Shown here: piece after piece, positions 50,079 to 62,600 of the stretch
Position numbering within the stretch: position 1 is the first letter of the stretch
Layout: every line of letters begins with the position of its first letter
NCBI GenBank assembly: GCA_040954595.2
Contig: CM082582.2
Span: 9,734,001-9,798,000, forward strand
Direction of reading: 5' to 3'
DNA: 64,000 nucleotides
From: Balanoglossus misakiensis
Taxonomy: Eukaryota > Hemichordata
Made by a program: the position numbers and the translations under genes
Notes under the pieces: generated by a model
Databases searched by the model: none
Told to the model about the DNA's origin: nothing
Seen by the model: the letters and a program-made list of their open reading frames with translations, nothing else

Positions 50079-50217
50079 AATTGGACAATGATGGCCACCG
50101 ATGTTGTGATTGTGACTTTTGAACTTTTTTACACGACGGACATTTTTTTATTTATTTGAAGTATTTTTGCTACTTGTAAAGATTGTGCGTGTTTCTTGTT
50201 AGATTGTTACTGTTTAA

Positions 50218-50223
50218 AATAAA
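50218..50223 (+). terminator. linker histone poly(A) signal
   Basis: AATAAA 140 bases after the H1 stop codon. No histone-type stem-loop is seen between them. Confidence 0.65.
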
Positions 50224-50621
50224 ACCTTGTCATTTACCACCCCAACACAATTCTTTGCGCTCTGGAGGTCTTTTCCCCAAGGTATTTTCATTATGCCAAC
50301 AACTTAACGCTGCATATATTATCTGAAACCTTCATTACATGTACCTGAATTTTGACCGCTAGATGCTAATTATGACAGTAGTCGGCAACTGCTCATTCCG
50401 ACATTTGCTGCCATGGATTTTAAATGATCTGCTTCATAAACCACACATCTTCAATTACCAGTATTGGTTTTGAACTCGTCATACTGTGAAATGTACCTTG
50501 AACATCCTGAAAGAGGAAACGAAAGCCCTCTGTTATTTCTGCCTGTGGCGGCGCCGCCCTAATGTTTAGTCACGTGACTACAGCTTCATTTTTCCGGAGC
50601 AAGTGCACAGCACACACCAAA

Positions 50622-53600
50622 ATGGCTGCGGCAGGAGTGGCCAAATCGGGCCTCGTGGAAGTGTTTGCCAAAGGAGAATGGTGTCGGGTTCTGGCGACGC
50701 TCGGAGAGGAGGAACTTACCATCAGCTTGGAAGAGACCTTCGACGCGAATGGCGTGGCGAACGGCTCGGCGACCGACCCGAGTCGGCACGACGCCATCCG
50801 CCAGTCCGATTACTACAGCGCCGAGAAGGATGGGCTCCCCGACTCCATCGCGAACGCCGTGCGTAAAGTCAAAGTTGTGAAGCAGGATGTCGGCGGTTTG
50901 GGGATCAGTATCAAAGGCGGCAAGGAAAACAAAATGCCTATTATAATCAGCAAGATTTTCAAGGGCTTAGCGGCGGACCAGACGGAGAGTCTGTACGTCG
51001 GCGATGCAATTTTAGCGGTGAACGGCGAGGATCTGAGAGACGCGACCCATGACGAAGCGGTACGGGCGCTGAAGAGGGCGGGGAAAGAAGTGGAACTTGA
51101 AGGTAAATTGTTCAGGTTTACAAGCTTCAGTCGGCACGCAAATTGAAATATTGACCTCCTCAGAAACTGCTTTGCGCGATCTCACCCCGATAGTAATCGG
51201 AAGTGGTCGCGTTAGCACAGTAGCGCAAATTGAAGTCGCGAGGGCGGAAAGATATTTCCGGTAGTAAAAATGAAATCGACACACGTTCACGCGTGTGTGT
51301 AAATGTAAATGTGGTGTCACTGCTAGTGAAATGTGGCCGGGGGATATACAGTTGCACTGGCGACTTTACTTCTTTCGATTGAACTCTAGACACGATTTAA
51401 ATCAGTTGTTGGTTGTGGAGTAATATATGTGGTCATGACATTGGCGATTAGCCGTCCCATAAAACCTGACCCAGATATGTGACAATGCCCTCTCATGATA
51501 TTGTTCTGATCACTGAGCAGACCTCTCCATTCATAGGAGTACAGCGTAGAGTATGTGGCTTTTTATGAACATACCAGTAATGTAAACAACACTGCCACAC
51601 CCCCTCCCCAAGATTTCTGTCAAATACCTGAAATAGGGGTATATTGTTCACCTGTGATCTCTCCAATGCAAATTCCACCAGGTTAGTGTGTTATCTGCCA
51701 TCTAGTCAGTTATTTGTTTACATTTCAATCTATGATGGAGCAGTAAATTTTAAAACAAAGCACAACAGGTCACCATGGTTAGGTGTCTGAGAAAATCGAA
51801 GTTGCTATGGCAACCAGTGTTTTGTAAGGGGAGGAGAGACCAAGAACAGGCAGCATTTTATTTTGCAAACACTGGCTCATGATTCACTTAGCATATAGAA
51901 AAACACACATTATATAACAGCTCCTTTTGTCATATAAGTTGATTTTAACGTTGTATGACTAGCAATGTTAGATCAAAAATATATGTGAAGGACTATTTCT
52001 ACCTGACCCCTGCAGAAGTCGTACTTTTACATGTAATAAAACACGATGAAAAGACATCAGCAGCAATATGCACCCAAGGGAGACTGGATTAACTGGAGAT
52101 AAACTCCGACCTTGATAATCTAGGGCAGTTCTCACCCATGGCCAATCCAAAGGTCGTGACCTGACATTCCTGCATGGTAACCCCACTGCTTGTAATGATT
52201 TTTGTAATGGGCACACACACACCCAGATCCTGAAGCTGTACATTGTAGTGTGCAGTTGCTGAATTTTTTTTTGCGTTTTCAACAGAACAGTTCTTGATAC
52301 CACGTAATAATCAACCTACTTCAGCTTGATGCAGGAAGCCAAACAGCTTGGGATTTTCAATGCATCGCAGTCAGCAGTGAGACATACTTCAGTTACGCAC
52401 TCAGTCCAGAGAAAACAACACGATCTGCATGAGAGAATCTTTTCACATGGCTTTTTTTTTCAGGAGAAATTTATTTAAAGAAATGTTCAGCGGACAATAA
52501 TAATGGGCCTATTAAAGTCACTTTTAGGCTCATAACATTTGAAAAAGCGCTGTGCAAATGTAGGCCATCTCTGGATTTATGAACATGTCTGGTCATGCCT
52601 CCTTGTCCATTCTGGTGCCAGAGTGGACATGGCCTATTAGGCATGGTAATTAGCACAAGTGGCCACTGTGCTGGTCCTCTGTTGGAATAGACCTGCTGTG
52701 ATGTAATCTGCGACTGGGATGTGTTTGAAGTCAAGCGTGAAGGCAGCAGTGTGCTCAGCCTCTTGCATTTTGTCAACAGTATTCAGGGCAGTACGTTGTA
52801 AGCGACCTGGTGTTGAACCTGAAGGAAATCATATATGGATGGAAACTTGGAAGGAGGACTTGAAACCACTCTCTTGGTTCTGCGGCAAGCTTGTAGGGTT
52901 TTTAGAAAACTCAATGGAGTGTGATGGAGAGGGACCATCTGGGATGGTTCGCTACTTCGTGTAACTAGATCAATGTCTCAAACATAAGTTGCAAGTTATT
53001 CAGGACTCCTGCTGGTACAATTAATACCACATAATAATAGTGAACCAATCATAGCATGGGAAACAGACATGATGTGTTACAAGAGAGAAACATTTCTTCT
53101 TTTTATTGCTTTATCCAAAATAACAATCTTTATGGTGCAGTGAAATGCAGAAAATAAGCAAAACGTCTGACAATAATATCTGCTGAAACGTACACTTGTC
53201 AATGTCTGTTGCCCCACCATCAGCAATATACGTAGTGTTAGTCTCTTAATTGGACAATGGAGAAGGACAGTTACCTTTTGAACACCATTGTCATTTGGTG
53301 AAGAAGGTGTCAGTAAGGGTCTGTGAGGGAGTATCAGGTTACGCTTGCGAAATGGTAATTGAAAATCTAAGTAGGTCATGCCACACAGCCAATTTGAAAA
53401 GCCTACCGAACTGATCCACTCGGAAAGTTAGAAATGGTTATTTGTTGTGCTATCACTGAGGTCTGAAGGAAATCCAAGAGATGCTGACCTTTGATGAGTT
53501 GGGGCCTGTGTTGACATTTTTTAAAGACAGATGACCAAGTGGGAACATTAATTTTTAAAATAGATGGTAGTGATGAATGCTTGTTTGTATCATTTCTGTA

Positions 53601-56600
53601 ACGTACGGCGTCTATCTTTCGGAATGTTTTAAAGGGACAGTGTACGTGTTGTAGCTGCTATGACAACAATAACTGTTGAGTGTTAGTGTTACAATGCTTG
53701 ATACGCATAAACAACTATATGATCATAAGCATACCGGTAACAAAGATTTTTTTTTTTTTTTTTTGGGGGGGGGGGAGGTAAATCCTAAGTAGAGGGATAC
53801 TTTCTTGACATGAACAAGGAACGTCACATCTCCTCAGACATTCCGGTCGCCTGTCTGTTTACAAAATTTGGCTCCAAAAAACCAAACAATATGTCTGGTA
53901 CGTTCACAAACAGCGTTTAACCAGACTCTTGTCATGTTGATGAGTAAATTAAAAGCTCTCAATGAGGAAACCCAGACTTTTTTCACAAGTATTTACTAAG
54001 TGGCAGAAGTTCTTCAACTTTCCCTGGCAATCCATCATTGCTGCCAGGGTCGCCTGTTACAAATCACAGCTGAACTGAGGTCACCCTGCATTGTTTTATT
54101 GGTGCGGCGGTGTGGGGGGGGGGGGGTGGGGGGTGGAGGTGGTCAGGTGATGGGTGGGGACTGTGATGGAAAGTTGGGGGTGAAAGGTCGTCGCCAGGCA
54201 CCACTTTCGCAGTTGCCGGGTAACTCGTTGACTGTACACAAGATGGTTTCATTGGTTGTCATGTGGATGGTGTTGAAAATGAAGACTAAACACAGACCTT
54301 GTTAGCGCATAGATGTTTCAAAGACAGTATTTTTAATTGCAAAAGATAAGAGAGAGGCAAGCATGTGTGGCGAATGATCATTTTCATGTTAACATTATGG
54401 CCATCGTATTGTACCACAGCACAGTGTTATCTTCATTATATACATCGCGGTTTACGAGACCGACGTCCCTTGTGCACAGGGCAGAAGTCAAACCACTGCT
54501 ACAAACCCACTGCTTGACTCCTAAATCATATTAAATATAACTGTAAAATGTCATAACTCTGTGGGCAGCCAGATATCGGCTGTGGGTTGAATACATCCTA
54601 TAATAATAGCTGGGAAAAATTAATGAACGGCAAAAAAGTGACAATTGTGGTTTTTGTTGCATAATGTCCAGGTGGGGACAATTAATGAGTCTTCCTTTCA
54701 ATTGCATTCAAGCAACACACACAGGGTTATAAATGTATGATTTATCGTGAGTCAGTTTCTGAAGTAATTTATATCATATCACACTAGAGACTGTTCCACC
54801 ATCTGGCTTTTTCGAAGGCGGTCTAAAATTCATTTGCCCTCACTGTGTTGTTTACAGATTATGTACAAAACCGTATTTCACATGTAGCAGTCCGTATATC
54901 TCAACGATTTTCTTCCTCATCAAGGCGACGTATAATTTATTTCTGTGAAAATGCATTTATAGTCAATTCTCAGGCAAGAAATGAATTGCACCAAACAACG
55001 TGAAAGTTCACTTTTCATTTGAATGAGACCCTGAAAAGAAAGTGTACACTAAAGCTGCCATCAAGCCATATTCCCTCAGAACTGAAGTGGCCATTAATAT
55101 AAACCTCTCATGTTTGGCCGGATGTATTTCTGAAAAGTCAATATCGATTTATCAAGAAAAGTGGTGCTAAAAATGGACAAGAATAATTGCATCAGTTGAA
55201 GTCACACACTCTGTTTTTTCTTCGCGTGTGTTTGCCAACAGCGGATTTGACAGAAAGTGGTGTGTAGTGCAAATATTCGAGGCCTGATCAAATATCCTGT
55301 GTATGTTATAATTATATTACTGAAAAGTTTACTACCTGGCAGTTTTCAGTCATGCTTGGGGGGTTTAAGCCAAATTAGATTAATAATGGTGTATATTTTA
55401 CTCGGTGGTGATCGAGACACAGAAAATGAAGTGTGAAAATTGGAAAAAGTGTTGTGCTGAGAATTTTAATATTATGGGACTGCATGTACCTGATCTTTTA
55501 AGAATTTTCTGGCCAGTGTATAAGTATCAGTCAACAGAGTTTATCAGTAGAGTTCTGATATGTCAGCTGGAATCTGGAGATGTGTACATCGTATGATCTT
55601 GGCTTGTACATGTACATGCAGCATTTTTGCAACGACATTTTACCTTTTCTATATGCTGTACGACGTTTCTCGCTGATTGAAGGCGTCGGTGACTTGTAGA
55701 CTCAAAGCCACCAAGAGTTATTGCGGCGGCCGTCAAGGAGAGTCTGTCTACGCAGGGAGCTCTGACATGTTCATGGGAATAACGGCGCAGGAGTCATTGG
55801 CCGTAAACCTCGGTCCAGATAAATCATAACCACAGTATAAGCAGGGTTTGGTCGGTTGATGAAGAAAGATGTGATTTGGCCCACAGTTAACTCGCCATTC
55901 CTCCATGTTGTCCCCACAAAGTACTCCATAAAACAGAATTCTTCCAGTGTCTTCTGTCAATGCTGTGTGTTTTAAAAAAAAGACAAACTGCCTGTAGTGA
56001 GCATAAATAGCCCAGACTGGGAAAAGATCGATGTGAACACAGGAGATCCATTGCTGATGTATCAGGGGGATGTATCGGATTGACTGTTACTGGTTTAAAA
56101 AGTGATGCATGGGTGTGCTGTTTTAAAGAGACTTAAGTCTCAGACAGGTTAATTTGATTCATGGACTAGATAAACTGGAGGAAAGCCAAAGCAAACCATG
56201 GTATTGTCTTCAGTTACTTCACTCACAAAGTACTTGAAGGGTTGCTTTTGTTTGGCATAATGAGATCGGCTTTTGGCTGTGGTTGCTGGATTGGGTGCCA
56301 CATAAAGGTGCAGTGTGGCCTGGAGGTTGAGGTTATAAAGGAGTTATTTGCCCTGGAGCTGGTCATGTATTTTGGGCGTGCCCTACAGTAGGGGGTCATA
56401 CATGTATGTGTATTTACAGTGCAGTGTGCACCCTGCCTGTAGGTTTGGGTGTGCGACACACACTGCAGGGACCGTAGTCTTCCTAAAACTTTGAACGACG
56501 ACATGGCTAGTCGGTGAACAGTTCCCACTATTCCTCCGGAAAGCCATTGGTAGAACAAGAATCAGTTTACTTTGATTCACAGTTCACTCCACCCGAAAGA

Positions 56601-59600
56601 ACCTGGCCAAAAACATTGGCTCACTACATGTCCCTAGTACAACAGGTATATGTATCTCACACGTCATGGTTGATAGGTCGAATCTTGCCCTGGACAAGTC
56701 ACTTGGTCACACTTGGTGTGGCCATGCATGACATCGGCATGAGGTTGTTGTTTTCAGGGCCACATTCCTCATCGCTCAACAGTTACCTGGTTGACTGTGG
56801 ACGGCACAGTGATTGAAATGAAAATGATTACTTTCATTTGGGTTAATTACATGTAGCTTGACAAATTTGGCTACGTGGACTATTCACGTCAAGCACACCC
56901 TTTTCGTGGATGTGGGATTTGGTCAGTGGGCAGCGGATGCTGTATCTGGGTTGCGCTGTGTTGTGTTGTGTTCTGAGTAAGAAGGAAGTGATTTTGTGAG
57001 AGTTGGGGCTGTGGACGAGCCCAAGTTGGGATTTGGCTGAGAACGGGTCTAGACAGAGTTTGTTTCTGTTGGCAATGGTGATATTTGCAGGAATTCTGCA
57101 TGCTGTGCTATCCAGCCAGGTGTTTTGAGGTTCTGCATACTCAAACATTAACACCCAAAGGCAGCCATACTTTGCATGCGTGTTGGCAATACAAAATTTA
57201 TACAGGAAGTACTTTCTGTAGAATTGAGAATAAACCAAATACAGAAATCCACAGACAGACCTATAAATAGAACTTACAATTTCCTGCGCAGCCACTTGGA
57301 AAAAAAATGTGTACCCGGGCATCATTAGAAATTTATTTTACATATTGCATAAATCTTCTTTATTCTCATTTAATCTGATTGCTTTTTTCCCATGGTGTGA
57401 AGTGCTCAACCACAAATTGAATTTTTCATACAATTGGAGTTCAGCTGTGCTGGGAATTGCCACACTATTTCTGATCTGTTTTGATGTGAAGGGACTTGGT
57501 TGTGTGAGTCATCAGAAAATTCGACTCATAGTTGCAAAACTGGAATTGTGCTTGTGTTGTGTTACCGAAGATATTAAACAGAACCATTGGCACCCCACCC
57601 AAAACACCAATAGGGTATTAGAAATTCTTTACAACCTGTGATGAAAGATGTGCTTAAGAGTTTGGACACCCTGTTCAATGACAGAAATACTTACATGTAC
57701 ACACTTCAAAACCACACGAAACACCCTTGTTATTGTACCATGTGTGCTTTCATTGCATATTTTCTCACAGGAATTGAATCCCGGGATCGCTTTCATCCGA
57801 ATAATAAAAAACACACACTTAAGCCAGGATGTGTTACATTTTGCCTGAAGTCATTTGCACAAACAGGACAGGCTTCAAGGTTGGCCTGAAATGAGCATAT
57901 TTTATGACGTTTACTGATGCAGTGGTGGTTTGCATGAAAACCTCAACATCTGCTGTACATGTGTTCTTGTGATGCATTGAAAATGTTTTCTCGTGGGCCC
58001 TACAAAAATAAACTCAGACAGGTAAATTCTGAAGTAACTGTGTGTGATGTTTAGCGTGTGTGTCACTGAAATGTATGGTATTAATATTAAGGGAGCTGTC
58101 ATTACTTATTGATGGGTGAGGGCACCAGGCTAATGAATACACGGAGCATAGACTGGCTTGGACCTGAGTTTGTTTGGCATTTGTCCTAAGGTCACGGCCA
58201 GTGAATAGTGGTAAACTCTTGCCGGATAACTATGGTACGGCGAACCCAGTTCAGCCCAGACAGACGCAGTGGTTGAAACCACGGATAACATATTACCAGC
58301 AGCACACCCCAACACGAAGCAAATTCATTCGATATGAGTGTCACGCCGCGGTTTAGGGTCGCGTACGCACGCCATCTTTCAAAAATGACAGCGGCAGTCA
58401 GTGCAAACACCCGTGAAGAGGTCGCCGAAAGTTGACAGCGGCACGTTCGGTTTGTGGCGAGGGAGGTCAGGTTTCATGCGGCTTTCCGGCGCGTTTCTCC
58501 ATTTAAATTCTATAACGCACAGTAAATTGCTGATTCAGCGTTATAATGGATTGCTGTACAAAGACCTTCATTTGCCCGCTGTCAATTTCAGGTGCTCTGT
58601 GGGTGACCTGTCAATCATTCTACAGGTGACCCACTTAAGGTGTTCATTTCACAGCCCCTTATGTTCCAAGATTTTAAACCTGATATGTTTTAATCACCGT
58701 CTGTTGAATAATTGTACGTCAAGTTTCAAGTTCTCACTCAGTCTTCAAGTCTGTCTCTCACAGAATGCTGTATAACTACATGCACTATGCTCTCATTGTA
58801 AACCTGTACCTACTGATAACATGTACCTGTGTAATGGTACAGTACACTGAATACAGGTTTATACACAGGTGCTCAGCCAGTTATTGTACTGTGAAGTTCA
58901 AAGCAAACTGATCAAAGCAAAGAGAAGGCAGTGCAATTGAATTACTAGTACACTCACATTCATGCGAGTCTCTTCTCCGTGACATTCTCACGCAATCAGT
59001 CGGAAAGAAAAGAAGGCCACAAGGGCACAGATTGAAACACTTGACATTTCATCGATGTTTTGGCGAACACCGTTCATGCTTGGCAACAGGGCATTCCTGG
59101 AGTTCCCATGGCAACAGGGCATTCCTGGAGTTCCCAATCACGGGCTCAATTAAAGCGAGAATTCCTGCTATCTCCGTGGCCTTGAACAGCAACTGCTCAA
59201 AATTACAAATACCTGCTCGGGAAAAAATTTCTAATGGTGATCTGTTTAGCTGTATGCATCAATTGAAGGGAAACTGGAGATTTAGTATGTGTGGTTGAAT
59301 GTGTTTGTCTCAAAAATGTTTAACCTTTTAGTCAAAAATCAGGTCAGTTTCACGTTTCTTCAAAATTATTTGTGCCAGCGGACTTTTATTGATCATCCCC
59401 TGCTTGAGAAGTTCAAAGTACTGAAGGCTCTATTTAGCCTATGCTCTATTAAGCTGTATCTGTTTGCTGTTTTTGCAGAACTTTTGTAACACAATTCCTA
59501 TCCACAGTTTCCCATGGAATGGACAAGAATTCTCAAGACACTGCAAAATCTGATAGCCTGAAACGCAAGGATATGCCAGTCTCTTACAGCTCAACCTAAC

Positions 59601-62600
59601 TTGTTTTCTTCAGTTTGACACATCATATCAACAGCTGGTTTATTTTTTAAAGAAAACTTGAACCGAAGCGCCCCGATATTGAAAATAAACATCTGGAAGT
59701 CTCGGGACAATTTCAAAAGCTTTCGTTTGAAAGAGGAAGTCCGGCTGTTATTACATCTTCGTGTGACGTACATGTGCAGCAGTCAGATTTCCTCTGGACT
59801 GTTGTGTGCTGTCAGACTCTACTTTAGCTGATCTAAAAATGAAAGTTTGCGCTAGGAATAGCATAAAAATGTTGACTGTGATAAAAGTCGTGGATGTGAA
59901 ATCATGCGAAGCCTCGCGGTATGCATTTCTGCGTAGACATCAAGCATACACACATAGATCATAGGGCACTGGCATTGCGATTGCCCCGAGGGCTTGCTTC
60001 AGTAATTCCTAATATGATGAGGATGCTTGCTATTAAAGTTTTAACTTTCTGGATTTATGACCGAGCCAGAAGCCTGGGAACACAAACGTTCGCACCGACC
60101 GCTTGCAAGGTCCGGTTGCGCATCGTGAAATACAGCTTAGGGTTTGATCCGCAAGCTTTTACTGGATCCAAAAAAGACATTTGTCTTGCGATATGGTTTC
60201 ATTTTTTCCCATCAATCTCAAGGTCTGCTAAGTGAATCAGTAGATACAGGCGCATAAAAGCATCCAACATGTCAGATAATGGAAGTTCACATACTCGTTA
60301 GTGTACGTCAGTGTTCATTATGAGAATGGTGGTTATTAAAGATTAAATCGTTGCTGGTGGGCTTGTCTCATCAGACTATACATGTAGTACACTGTTAGTT
60401 AAATTAATTGCAGTGGAATAATACAACCAAGGAAATGTAAATTCATAAAATATGAAAAATGAGCTATTAAATATTTAAACCTGTGTATCTGTTCTTCTCC
60501 CTTGCTGTACATACATGTACATACATGAGATGCTAAGGTTTGGCAATCATCTTTCATCCCTAGAGAGTAATGCAAACCCTGAATATAACAGGAGTATTGC
60601 AGCTTCGTATAATACAGGAACAGTCATAGCTATGGAGAATGGATGAGGCTTCAGTAAACTTGGGTACACATCAAATATTGACCCATGAGTCATCCTGCAA
60701 AAAAAAGTTTGATTGTTGGTGAATTTAAATATCAAAATCATCGGTTACAAATGGATTTTGTAATATTAATGCCATATCATAGCACCCCAATCCCTCATGA
60801 ATACAGAGAGAGAACAAAGTGATGTTGAAGTAAAATTTGAAATCTTCGAGATAAGCAGTCGTACTTAGAGTCCGCTGATATCATTTTCAAAGAGACATTG
60901 GAGTATGTGCTTGTATCTTTTTCCTGCATTTTCAGACGTTGATAGTCTGTTATCAGCCATATCTGTCTCCCAAGAGGGCTGTGTATATAGAAATATTTAT
61001 GATTTTTTCCTTTAGTCAACGGTGTCTATATTGTCGAAATATCCCTCAGGGGACTCTACCAGTGGATTGAGAAAGTAAAGATGTTCTTTCTCCCCTCTAA
61101 TCCCAGGATTTCGTTTCTCCCGGGGCTGGGCTCTCTCTGGGTGGCTGAACCAAGAAAACAAATCCCATAATCTGTGGCATGATCTTCTCACCGACAAACG
61201 TATGCCCCAAAGTTAAAAAAATGTGCTGTCGTCATTGGCTACGAAATATACCATATTTGAGTGATTTTAAGATAGTGTCCCTTTGAAGTGATTTTTGGCC
61301 TGGAGGGGGCGGCTTAGAAAAGAGAGTGCATATCATCCGGAGAAGAGAAAAAAAACCTCAGCTTTTTGATAGCAGTACAAATATAAGGTTACTGTTACAG
61401 CAGGATGGAAATGACCTAATAATGTATTTCTTTTCCAATGAAATGTTATGTACACTTTGCTTTTGTTCCTTGCCAAAGTAACGCACAAGGATAATAAACT
61501 AATTTCCTGAATTGTGCAGCTTTTAACATGACGAAAGACTTTAACCATACATTCGTTGTCTTGCCTACAGTGAAATACCTCAGAGAAGTCACACCGTACT
61601 TCAGAAGAAGTACGATAATCGGGGAGGTGGGATGGGAAAACACGTCGCCGTACGTCATCAAGGAACCGGGTGCCAACCCCAGTGCCACGCGCAGTAACTG
61701 GACAGAAATGAAAACGATACCTCTGAAACTGTGTTACGTGACGCAGAACTTGACAATGCCCAACGCCGAACAGAGGATCGTGGAGTTGCACTCGCCCGAC
61801 GGACGGAGTTCGTGTATTTTCCGATGTAAAGACGCCAACAGTGCCAGTCAGTGGTTTTCTGCAATACAAGCCAACGTCAGTATTCTCACTGCCAACGCTA
61901 TGCACGAAGCCAACGAGATCTTGCGATCGACGCCCGGCAACAGAGAAATCAAATACATGGGTTGGATAAGTGAACAGGTGAGGTCATTGTAGAGTCTTGC
62001 TTCTGTTTTTTCAAGATTTTGTATGCATCTCATAATTGTGTGTCTGTATGATAAAAATGTGTGAATTGTTGAAGTCCACTGAAAAAAAATGAGCAGAGCA
62101 AAGAGGCAGTGTCAGTTGAAGCAAGTTATAACTTTGCCCATTAATGCTTGTGCTATGCCAAGTATTGGAAGAACCTATCTGACTTCCAAGCAATCCCCAA
62201 AACAAACAAAGAGATTAAAAGGTGAAAGGTGTCATTCATCAGAGAAACTGTGTCAAATCGCACAGCCGCAGTCTCCTTAGAATCGAATTCTCCCCCGCAC
62301 AAACGCCAAACTCTTCATTAAGTCTCAGATGCTAACAGTGATTGATGCGAGGTTCGGTCTCAAAATCCCTTTCGATATTGATCATTGACGAATACCCCCC
62401 TGGCGTCCGCTGAATTTTTTCTGTGGCAGTATAATTATCCAGTTTGCGTATTGCAGTTTGAATTGATGTGTGTTTGCAGGGTACTGCGCAAGTAAAAAAA
62501 AATAGCCGTGCAATTTGTCACTGTGTTGTGCTGTGGTTTCACACAGCAATGTGGTCGATATACATTTGTACATGTACAGTACACAAGGTATTGGACTCTT

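Larger units (their letters stand above)
51103..61570 (+). other. 10.5-kb first intron of the syntrophin gene
   Basis: Bounded by GAAG|GTAAAT and CCTACAG|TGAAAT. It is the longest intron in the window. It contains T/G homopolymers (53749-53775, 54112-54128), a 27-bp tandem duplication at 59081-59135 and two minus-strand exon-like pieces (55748-55966 and 60547-60704). No complete nested gene could be assembled. Confidence 0.8.

Noticed and set aside
49571-50098. 175-codon minus-strand frame rich in F and A
   Set aside because: Complement of the lysine-rich H1 tail (AAG read as CTT).
56843-57325. 160-codon minus-strand frame in the syntrophin intron
   Set aside because: No homology, no acceptor or donor in phase, and composition like the surrounding intron.
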